A DNA stretch of 46,675 nucleotides from Bacillota bacterium (lineage in GTDB: Bacteria; Bacillota_C; Negativicutes; CTSoil-072), in NCBI GenBank assembly GCA_017861495.1, contig JAGFXW010000003.1, forward strand, positions 1 through 46,675, given 5' to 3'. The notes beneath the pieces were generated by a model. It was not told the DNA's origin. It did not search any database and saw only the letters and a list, made by a program, of their open reading frames with translations. A program made the translations under genes and the position numbers. Shown piece by piece: positions 17,098-24,013 of this stretch. Positions within the stretch are counted from its first letter, which is position 1. Every line of letters starts with the position of its first letter.

Positions 17098-17421
17098 TCA
17101 TAAAAACGGTTTAATTTTAGCGAGAATGTTCGCTTTCGGCACAAATCCGGTTATCTTTTCAACCGCATCGCCATTTTTAAACAGGATCATCGTCGGCAGG
17201 CCCTGGACATTTTGATCCTCCGCCAATGAACGGTTATGGTCCACGTCTACCTTGACAAATTTAACTTGTTCTCCCATTTCAGCCGCCAACTCATCAATAA
17301 CCGGAGCCAACCGTGAACAATAACCGCACCAGGTAGCCCAATAATCTACTAAAACCGGCAAATCCGCTTCCAACACTTCTTCACGAAAATTTTTCTCGTT
17401 CACCTCAATGACATTTGCCAT
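17098..17421 (-). CDS. Thioredoxin with WCGYC active site
   Basis: A complete thioredoxin fold of 107 residues: VDYWATWCGYC (about 24-34), the buried lysine/aspartate strand FVKVDVD, and the cis-proline loop GLPTMILFKNG. The active site is CGYC rather than the classical CGPC; tyrosine in place of proline usually makes the disulfide easier to reduce. The ATG at 17421 follows GGAGGGG; a GTG two codons earlier is possible. It starts only a few bases after the CoA-binding protein gene ends, suggesting co-transcription. Confidence 0.9.
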   Translation of the reverse strand: MANVIEVNEKNFREEVLEADLPVLVDYWATWCGYCSRLAPVIDELAAEMGEQVKFVKVDVDHNRSLAEDQNVQGLPTMILFKNGDAVEKITGFVPKANILAKIKPFL

Positions 17422-17427
17422 GTTCAC

Positions 17428-17820
17428 TCACCCCTCCTGATTGTAAATTTCGACCATAATGCAAGCATCATGTATTACTTTCAGGCCTTTTTCCTTGGCC
17501 AAAGCAACCACATTTTCTGCGTTCGCCCCCGGCTGCATCCAAATATTTTGGATGCCCAGTTCCGCGCACATTTCAACAATCTTGACACCAATCCGGCTGT
17601 TAACAACCAAATCGACAGCCTCCGGCCGGACCGGCAGGTCAGCCAGGGTCGAATAACATCGTTCCCCCATCACCGTTTCCACCCCGGGGTTGACAGGATA
17701 TACTTCGTAACCTGCCTTTTTCATACACTTAAAAATTTTATAGCCAAACTTTTCCTGATTATCCGTAGCGCCGACTACCGCCCAGGTTTTTACTTTCAAC
17801 ATGTCTTGAATATCACTCAA
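17428..17820 (-). CDS. CoA-binding domain protein (YccU-like)
   Basis: This small Rossmann-fold protein has WAVVGATDNQEKFGYKI (about 12-28), YPVNPG, and IWMQPGA(N), the pattern of the YccU/CoA_binding_2 family. The physiological role is unknown. The frame is open to 17925, but the upstream part is unlike the family; TTG at 17820 lies 9 nt after AAGGAG and gives a 131-residue protein of normal size. It directly precedes the thioredoxin gene. Confidence 0.85.
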   Translation of the reverse strand: MSDIQDMLKVKTWAVVGATDNQEKFGYKIFKCMKKAGYEVYPVNPGVETVMGERCYSTLADLPVRPEAVDLVVNSRIGVKIVEMCAELGIQNIWMQPGANAENVVALAKEKGLKVIHDACIMVEIYNQEG

Positions 17821-18025
17821 GAGGCATTGCTCCTTTCGTTGGGTACACCAGATAGTATAAAATTTTTTCTGGTGTACATAAGTGCAACCAGTGACTTCCG
17901 CCGTCACTATAAAAGCTCGTCGCAAGTCGGGTTTTCTAATTATTCACCTGTAATTACATTATATTCCTGTTAAAAAGAGCGGTCAATCACTATCTATACG
18001 TCGCTTCCCTTTCCAGCAGAACCAA

Positions 18026-18817
18026 TTATTTTACTTCCCGCCGCCGGATATAAATCTGTGAGGGTCCTTTTTTCTTTTCCCTCTCCAATTCGTACAAATC
18101 AGAGTGGGCTTCGATCATTTTCGACAACTGCGACTGTCCATAGGTCCGTAAATCGAAAGCCGGATCAACCTTATGAAGAGCCTTGCCCAGATCCGACAAT
18201 CTAGCCCAGCCGTCTTCCTGGGCGACCATTTCATAAGCCTGGGCAATTAAAAACAGTTCATTTTCCTGGTCCGCCTCCAACTCTTTAGCGGCTTTACTGT
18301 TGTCCGGTTTGCGCTCCGCGACCGGCTTTTCTTTTGTCTTCACGCTGCCTCGTGCCACCGGCTGTTTAACCAAGTTTTCCGTATAGACAAACAAATCACA
18401 GGCCCGCAAAAAAGGTTCCGGAGTCTGCTTGCGCCCCAGGCCAATCACCATTTTCCCATTTTCGCGTAAACGAATGGCCAAACGGGTATAATCGCTGTCG
18501 CTGGATACGATGGCAAAACCATCGACATTGCCTCCATACAGAATATCCATTGCGTCAATAATCATCGCACTATCCGTAGCGTTCTTACCGGTAGTGTTCC
18601 TAAACTGCTGAACCGGCTGTAATGCATTTTGCGGCAAATATTTTTTCCACGATTCCATCTCACGGGTTGTCCAATCCCCATAAACCCGGCGAATTGTAAT
18701 TTTGCCATATTTGGCAACTTCTTTTAATACTTCAACAATCAAGGACGCCTGCGCGTTATCACCGTCAACCAAAACCGCAAACCGCTCCTCCGACAATTGT
18801 TGTTCCATATCATTCAT
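18026..18817 (-). CDS. NYN-domain nuclease with C-terminal OST-HTH/LOTUS domain
   Basis: The N-terminal PIN-like NYN domain has FAVLVDGDNAQ (about 13-23), the acidic cluster TDSAMIIDAMD and IVSSDSDYTRLA, the metal-binding aspartates of this RNase fold. After a charged linker (about 150-180) a winged OST-HTH/LOTUS domain follows (about 185-258; DGWARLSDLGKAL... DLRTYG...LSKMIE). Bacterial NYN-LOTUS proteins are predicted RNA-processing enzymes; substrates are not known. The ATG at 18817 follows AAGGAG with six bases spacing. It lies just after the CobC-like gene in the same direction. Confidence 0.88.
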   Translation of the reverse strand: MNDMEQQLSEERFAVLVDGDNAQASLIVEVLKEVAKYGKITIRRVYGDWTTREMESWKKYLPQNALQPVQQFRNTTGKNATDSAMIIDAMDILYGGNVDGFAIVSSDSDYTRLAIRLRENGKMVIGLGRKQTPEPFLRACDLFVYTENLVKQPVARGSVKTKEKPVAERKPDNSKAAKELEADQENELFLIAQAYEMVAQEDGWARLSDLGKALHKVDPAFDLRTYGQSQLSKMIEAHSDLYELEREKKKGPSQIYIRRREVK

Positions 18818-18852
18818 AGTCTGCTCCTTATCAATTTTTTCATTCCAAGCTC

Positions 18853-19461
18853 TCAAAACTTGAGATGATTGGTATCATTCACCAAAGAAACAATCGCCCG
18901 TTTGGGATAAATTTCCACAATATTGACCGCTGTATTATCCTGTTGAATATTCCAGACATATCTAAGCGGTATATGAAGAATAGAACACAATATTGTGCGG
19001 ATTGTCGCCCCGTGGGAAACGACAAAAATCGTTTCTTCCTGATGCTGAGCTACCAGTTGGTCTACAACCTTCATCGCTCTCGCCTGTACCGTTTGAAACG
19101 TTTCGCCGCCCGGAATTTCCAGCTCATCAGGGTGGGTAAACAACTTCCCCATCAACGCAGGCCACTGGCTGCTGATCGCTTCATAATTTTTTCCTTCCCA
19201 TTCGCCGAAATTGATTTCTCTCAAATCCGGAATTTGAGTTACAGGCAACTTATATTGAGCGGCAATGATTTCCGCTGTTTGAAAAGCCCGGCTAAGATCG
19301 CTGGAATACACTGCCGCAGGGCTCATTTCGGCAAGGCGGCCGGCAACTTGCGCAGCTTGATCCAAGCCAGAGGGACTCAAGCCGATATCCGCATGCCCTT
19401 GATATTTAAATTCCAGGTTCCACATGGTTTGTCCATGCCGAACCAAAACAATCCGTGTCAT
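18853..19461 (-). CDS. cobC: Histidine phosphatase, probable alpha-ribazole-5'-phosphate phosphatase (CobC-like)
   Basis: This phosphoglycerate-mutase-fold phosphatase has the catalytic LVRHGQTMWN at the N-terminus (phospho-histidine about residue 9), the INFGEWEGK segment with its acid residue, and the second histidine in VVSHGATIRT. CobC removes the phosphate from alpha-ribazole phosphate or adenosylcobalamin phosphate in cobamide assembly. The assignment to CobC instead of a general phosphatase rests mainly on its position at the end of the cbiX-cobU-cobT-cobS run. ATG at 19461 follows GGGGTGG. Confidence 0.7.
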   Translation of the reverse strand: MTRIVLVRHGQTMWNLEFKYQGHADIGLSPSGLDQAAQVAGRLAEMSPAAVYSSDLSRAFQTAEIIAAQYKLPVTQIPDLREINFGEWEGKNYEAISSQWPALMGKLFTHPDELEIPGGETFQTVQARAMKVVDQLVAQHQEETIFVVSHGATIRTILCSILHIPLRYVWNIQQDNTAVNIVEIYPKRAIVSLVNDTNHLKF

Positions 19462-19532
19462 TCTTGCTACCACCCCAACCTAATCTCTAGTAAACAGTAA
19501 GTCTCTTCCTTACAAAGAAATATTCCCTGTCG

Positions 19533-20384
19533 TCAGCAATAATCCTGCTGTACCGCTTCCGGCAAATCCTGCAATGCAGAGGAAACTCCGGCGCCAGCAA
19601 AGGTTCCCATCTCCACCAAGGCCTTAATACCGGCATCCAGCAGCGACAAAGTCAGGATTGCCCCCACCCCGCCGCTGGCCGATAAATTCAGCGGCAACCC
19701 CGGTTTCCAGCCAAGCGTTGTAAAAATCGCGCCATGCTCCGGATAGGGAGCCAAATGCACTCCGATCAGATACGATTTGATATCCGGGTTAAGCCGGCAG
19801 GCGATGAGAGCCGCACAAGCTGTCGCCAATCCATCCAGTACAACCGGTACGCGGTTGGCTGCACCGGCCAGAATGACCCCCAACATCACCGCAACCGCGT
19901 GATATTCCCGGCAATCCAATAGCCGAAAGATATCGTCCTGCGCCTCTTCCTTTCCGGCTAACAGATCGCGGGCCAACGTCCGGGTATGGTTTTCCTCCAC
20001 AACAGCCTGGCTGATTGCCAGAACTTGTGTTCCCCTGCGAATTTGCCGGAGCGCTTCTTCCGCCCCCTGCCGGATCGCTTCCCGGACCAGGCTTCCGTTC
20101 TCTACACCTTCCCGGGGTAGCGGCAAAGAAACCGTCGTTAACCTGGCACCCGGGAGAAAAGAAGGGGCCGGCCCTCCCTGCGCGCCGACTATATGGATCA
20201 ATGTTTGATGAAGCAGAAAAATGTCGGTCGACCGCCGAGCGCCGAAAATCCGCGCCGTGATTTCTTCCAACAGCCCAAGGCTGCCCAGCGGTTTTATTAA
20301 ACAATCAAACCGTTTCTGAACTGCTGAAGCAGCCTCAGCATCAATCGGTTCAATTTCTTTGAGCAATTCGGCAATTGTATCCAT
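19533..20384 (-). CDS. CobT paralogue lacking catalytic carboxylates (possible ArsA/ArsB-type subunit)
   Basis: The protein is homologous to nicotinate-nucleotide:dimethylbenzimidazole phosphoribosyltransferase (PLGSLGLLEEI near the N-terminus; SLLDAGI near the C-terminus) but is only 284 residues against 347 for the neighbouring CobT. It lacks the EMGIGNTT segment, and the loop LGEGTGA carrying the catalytic glutamate reads SASGGVGA. Sporomusa ovata makes phenolic cobamides with ArsAB, a complex of two CobT homologues, so this may be the accessory subunit of a similar pair. ATG at 20384 follows AAGGAG, 17 bp after cobS. Confidence 0.75.
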   Translation of the reverse strand: MDTIAELLKEIEPIDAEAASAVQKRFDCLIKPLGSLGLLEEITARIFGARRSTDIFLLHQTLIHIVGAQGGPAPSFLPGARLTTVSLPLPREGVENGSLVREAIRQGAEEALRQIRRGTQVLAISQAVVEENHTRTLARDLLAGKEEAQDDIFRLLDCREYHAVAVMLGVILAGAANRVPVVLDGLATACAALIACRLNPDIKSYLIGVHLAPYPEHGAIFTTLGWKPGLPLNLSASGGVGAILTLSLLDAGIKALVEMGTFAGAGVSSALQDLPEAVQQDYC

Positions 20385-20401
20385 TATATTCTCCTTTTTC
20401 G

Positions 20402-21148
20402 CTAAAAAATCAACCAACACAGCAATGCCGCAACTTGTGTCACTTCATGAACCGCTCCGTACGTATCGCCGGTCAAACCGCCTAATTTCTTCGACAACCA
20501 GCGCGCCAAATCAAATCCGACCAAGCAGGCAAACAAGCCAATAAGAACCGCCGGCAACCCTAACGGTGCGATAAGCACTACGGCAAACAACGCGGCCAGC
20601 GGCAGCGTCCAACGTCCAGAGCGTTCCGAAAACGCTTTACCCATACCGTCTTGGCGCGCCAGCGGAAAACGGGTGATGGCAACCACCATCGCCATCCGTC
20701 CGGCAACCGCCATAACAAACAGCGCTTTCGGCAAAACTCCCGGCGTCAGGTCCAGCAACACCGAATATTTCAATAGCAGGATCACGCCAAACACGGTAAC
20801 TCCATGCGCGCCGGTCCGGCTGTCCCGCATAATTTCCAGCATCCGTTCCCGGGAACGATGGGAAAAAACCCCATCCGCCGTATCCATTAACCCGTCGCAA
20901 TGCAACGCGCCGGTCAAACAGATTTCAACAATCAATAAAACAATAACCGAAACATGCGGCAGCAAATGGTTGGATAAAAAATAATTCACCAACACCAAAA
21001 CAAGGCCGACAACCGCGCCAACCAGCGGAAAATAACGCACGCTCCGGCCGCACTGTTCCGCTGACCAGACTCCGGACGGACCAAACCGGATACAGGTTAA
21101 GAATTGCAGCGCCGTAGCAAAATCGCGAAAAATACTCTTGACCGCCAT
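20402..21148 (-). CDS. cobS: Adenosylcobinamide-GDP ribazoletransferase (cobamide synthase)
   Basis: CobS is an integral membrane enzyme that joins adenosylcobinamide-GDP with alpha-ribazole (or another activated base) to finish the cobamide. The signature LTGALHCDGLMDTADG (about 78-93) with its metal-binding acids and the MRDSRTGAHG motif are intact. About six to seven hydrophobic segments follow. Its ATG is contiguous with the cobT stop. Position between two CobT homologues implies that both supply its activated lower ligand. Confidence 0.96.
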   Translation of the reverse strand: MAVKSIFRDFATALQFLTCIRFGPSGVWSAEQCGRSVRYFPLVGAVVGLVLVLVNYFLSNHLLPHVSVIVLLIVEICLTGALHCDGLMDTADGVFSHRSRERMLEIMRDSRTGAHGVTVFGVILLLKYSVLLDLTPGVLPKALFVMAVAGRMAMVVAITRFPLARQDGMGKAFSERSGRWTLPLAALFAVVLIAPLGLPAVLIGLFACLVGFDLARWLSKKLGGLTGDTYGAVHEVTQVAALLCWLIF

Positions 21149-22192
21149 CTACAACACCGGCCTCTCTCCGTTCAAGCCATTGTTTACAAGGGCAATACCG
21201 GCATCCAACAGGGTCATTGCCAAAGACGCCCCCGTCCCTTCACCCAAACGCATCTCCAAATTCAACGCCGCCGGCAAACCAAGGGCTGCCAGCATTTCCT
21301 GATGCGCCGGTTCGGCAGATACATGCGAACCCAGCATATATTCACAGGCCAACGGACTCAATCCTTGAGCAATCAAGGCCGCAGCCGTTGTAATTATCCC
21401 ATCGACAAAAACCGGGACCCGGCAGGCTGCCCCGCCCAAAATTACCCCTACCAGGCCGGCAATTTCAAACCCGCCGATTTTACTCAATACATCCAAAGCA
21501 TCGGCACGATCCGGACGGTTGATCTCCAAAGCTTTGTATACGGCATTTTTTTTGATCTGCAGACGTACATCGCCAACACCCGAGCCCCGTCCTACCGCTT
21601 GTTCCACCGGCACATTGCACATGACCGCGGTAATTGCCGCGCTGGATGTAGTATTCCCGATCCCCATCTCCGCCAGTCCGAACAGCCGGTACCCTTTTTC
21701 CACGCACTTATAAGCAACTTCAATTCCCGCTTCCATGGCTTTTACCGCTTCGGTGCGGGTCATGGCCGGACCGCAGGCAAAATCAGCCGTTCCCCGGGCC
21801 ACTTTGCGATTAATGATCCGCGGATCATCAGGCAGTTCTCCTTTGACCCCGACATCAACGATAACCATGTCGGCACCGGCGTGCCGCGCCATGACATTCG
21901 CCCCGGCACAACCGGCCAGATAGCCGCAAATCATCTGCACCGTCACCTCTTGGGAAAAAGCGCTCACCCCGCGCACCGCCACACCGTGGTCCGCCGCCAT
22001 CAAAACCATCGCCTTGCGGGGGATTGTCAAATTCCCCGTCCCCCGGGCCGCCGCATAGCGAGCCGTCAAATCAGCCAGCACACCCCAATCCGCCGGCTGA
22101 CCGCCGTATTGCGCAAACGCAGCCCGAATTTCCCGTTCTATTTTTTTATCGGGTTGTTGTATTTTTTGGAGCGTATCCTGCAATAAACTCAA
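21149..22192 (-). CDS. cobT: Nicotinate-nucleotide--dimethylbenzimidazole phosphoribosyltransferase
   Basis: CobT transfers phosphoribose from nicotinate mononucleotide to the lower-ligand base. The sequence retains VVMAADHGV-like VLMAADHGVA, AEMGIGNTTSSAA with the first functional glutamate, and RLGEGTGASLAM with the catalytic glutamate close to the C-terminus. At 347 residues it is full length. The start is TTG at 22192, 8 nt after GGAGG. It is followed without a gap by cobS. Base specificity (benzimidazole, purine or phenolic) cannot be deduced by eye. Confidence 0.95.
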   Translation of the reverse strand: MSLLQDTLQKIQQPDKKIEREIRAAFAQYGGQPADWGVLADLTARYAAARGTGNLTIPRKAMVLMAADHGVAVRGVSAFSQEVTVQMICGYLAGCAGANVMARHAGADMVIVDVGVKGELPDDPRIINRKVARGTADFACGPAMTRTEAVKAMEAGIEVAYKCVEKGYRLFGLAEMGIGNTTSSAAITAVMCNVPVEQAVGRGSGVGDVRLQIKKNAVYKALEINRPDRADALDVLSKIGGFEIAGLVGVILGGAACRVPVFVDGIITTAAALIAQGLSPLACEYMLGSHVSAEPAHQEMLAALGLPAALNLEMRLGEGTGASLAMTLLDAGIALVNNGLNGERPVL

Positions 22193-22226
22193 CCTAATAT
22201 CCTCCTATCCTATCCTCCGCCAGGTT

Positions 22227-22796
22227 TCAATCCCAGCTGCCGTTAACCGCTATTTTTTTGGCGTCAATCGCCAAGCCGCAAATCGTCCAATATACCTCGT
22301 CCGCCCATTTGGCCGTAAGCTGGTTGGCAAACCCGGATAAATCCCGATACTCCCTCGCCAACGCATTATCCGGCACAATACCGCAGCCTACTTCATTGCT
22401 GACAATAATGACGCTGGCCGTCCCAGCTGCCGCAGCCGCCAGAACTTCCTTCCACCGATTCAATACAGCTTGCGAACGTGCCAGCGGATCCTCCGGCATC
22501 CCGGGCGCCAGCAGCAAATTGCTCGTATACAAGGTGAGACAATCAAACAGCACTACATCGGCTCTCAGCGCCGCCTCCCGCATTGCCGGCGCCGCATCAT
22601 ACGGAGCCTCCGTCGTCCGCCAGTTGTCCGGCCGCCGCTGCCGGTGCAGCGCCACACGGGTTCGCATTTCTTCATCGCCAACTTCTGCCGTTGCAATATA
22701 TTCCACTTTTTCTCCCAGACGCGCCGCATATTGTTCCGCAAAAGTGCTTTTCCCGCTGCGGGCGCCGCCCGTTACCAATACCAATTTCCTTGTCAT
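22227..22796 (-). CDS. cobU: Adenosylcobinamide kinase/guanylyltransferase
   Basis: CobU phosphorylates adenosylcobinamide and attaches GMP. It has the P-loop VTGGARSGKSTFAE (about 8-21), the ARTGDEEM-like EVGDEEMRTRVALHRQRRP block with the guanylylated histidine region, VLFDCLTLYTSNLL and VSNEVGCGIVP. At 189 residues it is a normal length. ATG follows GGGAGG. It lies between cbiX and cobT. Confidence 0.95.
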   Translation of the reverse strand: MTRKLVLVTGGARSGKSTFAEQYAARLGEKVEYIATAEVGDEEMRTRVALHRQRRPDNWRTTEAPYDAAPAMREAALRADVVLFDCLTLYTSNLLLAPGMPEDPLARSQAVLNRWKEVLAAAAAGTASVIIVSNEVGCGIVPDNALAREYRDLSGFANQLTAKWADEVYWTICGLAIDAKKIAVNGSWD

Positions 22797-22829
22797 TGTT
22801 ATCCTCCCGGTTGTAAAACTCCATTTCTG

Positions 22830-23210
22830 TTATGCCTGCAAACTCCGTATCCGGTCCAAAAGAATATCAGCCAGCCGTGGATCCGCCCCCAACGGCTCGG
22901 CCAACCGGATGGCAATTTGCGGATACTGCGCCTGTAATGCAGCAATTTCCTGCGGTATTCCTTCCCGGATATGCATCCCGCCGGCTAAAAACAAAGGGGC
23001 AATAATTACCTCATCCACGCCGGCAGCGATCAAACGCTCCACGCCGGCTTCTAGACCCGGTAGTCCGGAAGCCCGGTTCATGATGGCAGTTTCAACCGGC
23101 ACATTATCTGTTTTTTGCCGCAAAATAGCCGCTATCTGAAATGCAATCTCGTTGGCTTCACTGACGGCGGCATTACTTCCATGAGCCAAAACAATGTATC
23201 CTGTTTTCAC
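22830..23210 (-). CDS. cbiX: Sirohydrochlorin cobaltochelatase, short type (CbiX-S)
   Basis: CbiX inserts cobalt into sirohydrochlorin at the start of anaerobic cobamide synthesis. The 126-residue protein is the single-domain short form with VLAHGSNAAVSEAN (first metal-binding histidine, about residue 10) and PLFLAGGMHIREGIP (second histidine, about residue 79). Short forms work as dimers. It starts with GTG at 23210 after AAGGGGG. It is the first gene of the minus-strand cobamide run; no cobalamin riboswitch was recognised before it. Sirohydrochlorin ferrochelatase is the alternative. Confidence 0.85.
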   Translation of the reverse strand: MKTGYIVLAHGSNAAVSEANEIAFQIAAILRQKTDNVPVETAIMNRASGLPGLEAGVERLIAAGVDEVIIAPLFLAGGMHIREGIPQEIAALQAQYPQIAIRLAEPLGADPRLADILLDRIRSLQA

Positions 23211-23296
23211 ACTGCAGCCCCCTTTTTCCTCATTTGAACGCCCTGTTTTGTTTAGAGCTGTAAATTATCTAGATATTCCACCATAACACGTAAATT

Positions 23297-23312
23297 CCTG
23301 CAAGGATGCAGG
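23297..23312. repeat. Small perfect hairpin between cbiX and lutC
   Basis: CCTGCA/TGCAGG (23297-23302, 23307-23312) with a 4-nt loop sits midway in the divergent intergenic region, followed on the plus strand by AGTTTTGTT. It is too far from either gene end to be an obvious terminator and may be a regulatory or repeated intergenic motif. Confidence 0.35.
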
Positions 23313-23398
23313 AGTTTTGTTCTCCGCTTCGAAATAGTAGAAATATACACAATAATCAGTTTACCGGCTTTCATACTTATTTTTAAAGGGGTGATGCT

Positions 23399-24013
23399 AT
23401 GAAAAAAGTTTGCGAAAACTGGGAACCGGTTTTACAGACCACGACCTATGGGGCGGAATACTTTGCTGAATTCGAAGCACGGGCAAAACAGGCTTCCGCG
23501 GAAATTTTCCGGGTAAACACTGCCGGTGAAGCAAAAGAAATCATCATGAACCTCATTAAATTTACCAACGCCAAAAAAGTAGTTTCCGTGGAAAATCCAC
23601 TGCAGCAAGCGTCCGGCGTCAACGACGAAATCCGTTCCGCAGGCATTGCTCTGTATACGTCCCAGGCCGATATTGCCGAGCATGCGGAAACAGCGGATAT
23701 CGGCATCTCCGGCGTAGAATTCGGCGTCGCGGAAACCGGCAGTGTCTGTCAGGATGCCTACGCCATTGAAAGCCGCCTCGTCTCTATGCTGCCGCCCATC
23801 CATGTTGTTTTTTTGCCGAGCAGCCGGATTGTTCCCGGCGTCGAACAGGCCTTTGACATTTTTTCGCAAGTCTTCCATCACGGATATTTGAGCTTTATAA
23901 CCGGCCCAAGCCGCACCGCCGACATTGAACGGGTCTTGACGATCGGCGTCCATGGTCCCAGCCGCTTTATTATCATTGCCGTCGATGAACCGGCAAGCGG
24001 AGGTGTTGCCTGA
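23399..24013 (+). CDS. lutC: Lactate utilisation protein LutC (LUD domain)
   Basis: This is a LUD-domain protein of 204 residues, the third subunit of the LutABC/LldEFG lactate oxidation complex. The GISGVEFGVAETGSV block followed by RLVSMLPPIHVVF is diagnostic, as is the C-terminal ITGPSRTADIE(R)...GVHGP segment. It starts at an ATG preceded by AAAGGGGTGA. Its stop overlaps the start of the LutB-LutA fusion (TGATG), so the two are coupled. It has no iron-sulfur ligands of its own. Confidence 0.9.
   Translation: MKKVCENWEPVLQTTTYGAEYFAEFEARAKQASAEIFRVNTAGEAKEIIMNLIKFTNAKKVVSVENPLQQASGVNDEIRSAGIALYTSQADIAEHAETADIGISGVEFGVAETGSVCQDAYAIESRLVSMLPPIHVVFLPSSRIVPGVEQAFDIFSQVFHHGYLSFITGPSRTADIERVLTIGVHGPSRFIIIAVDEPASGGVA

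Noticed and set aside
21104..22186. 360-residue plus-strand open frame
   Set aside because: It lies entirely opposite cobT, whose motifs are intact, and its arginine/histidine/proline-rich translation matches no family; it is a reverse-strand shadow.
22258..23139. 293-residue plus-strand open frame
   Set aside because: It is antisense to cobU and cbiX and has serine/arginine-rich, non-protein-like composition.
23211..23398. Cobalamin riboswitch before cbiX
   Set aside because: No B12-box-like sequence is seen and the space is too short for the full aptamer plus promoter.
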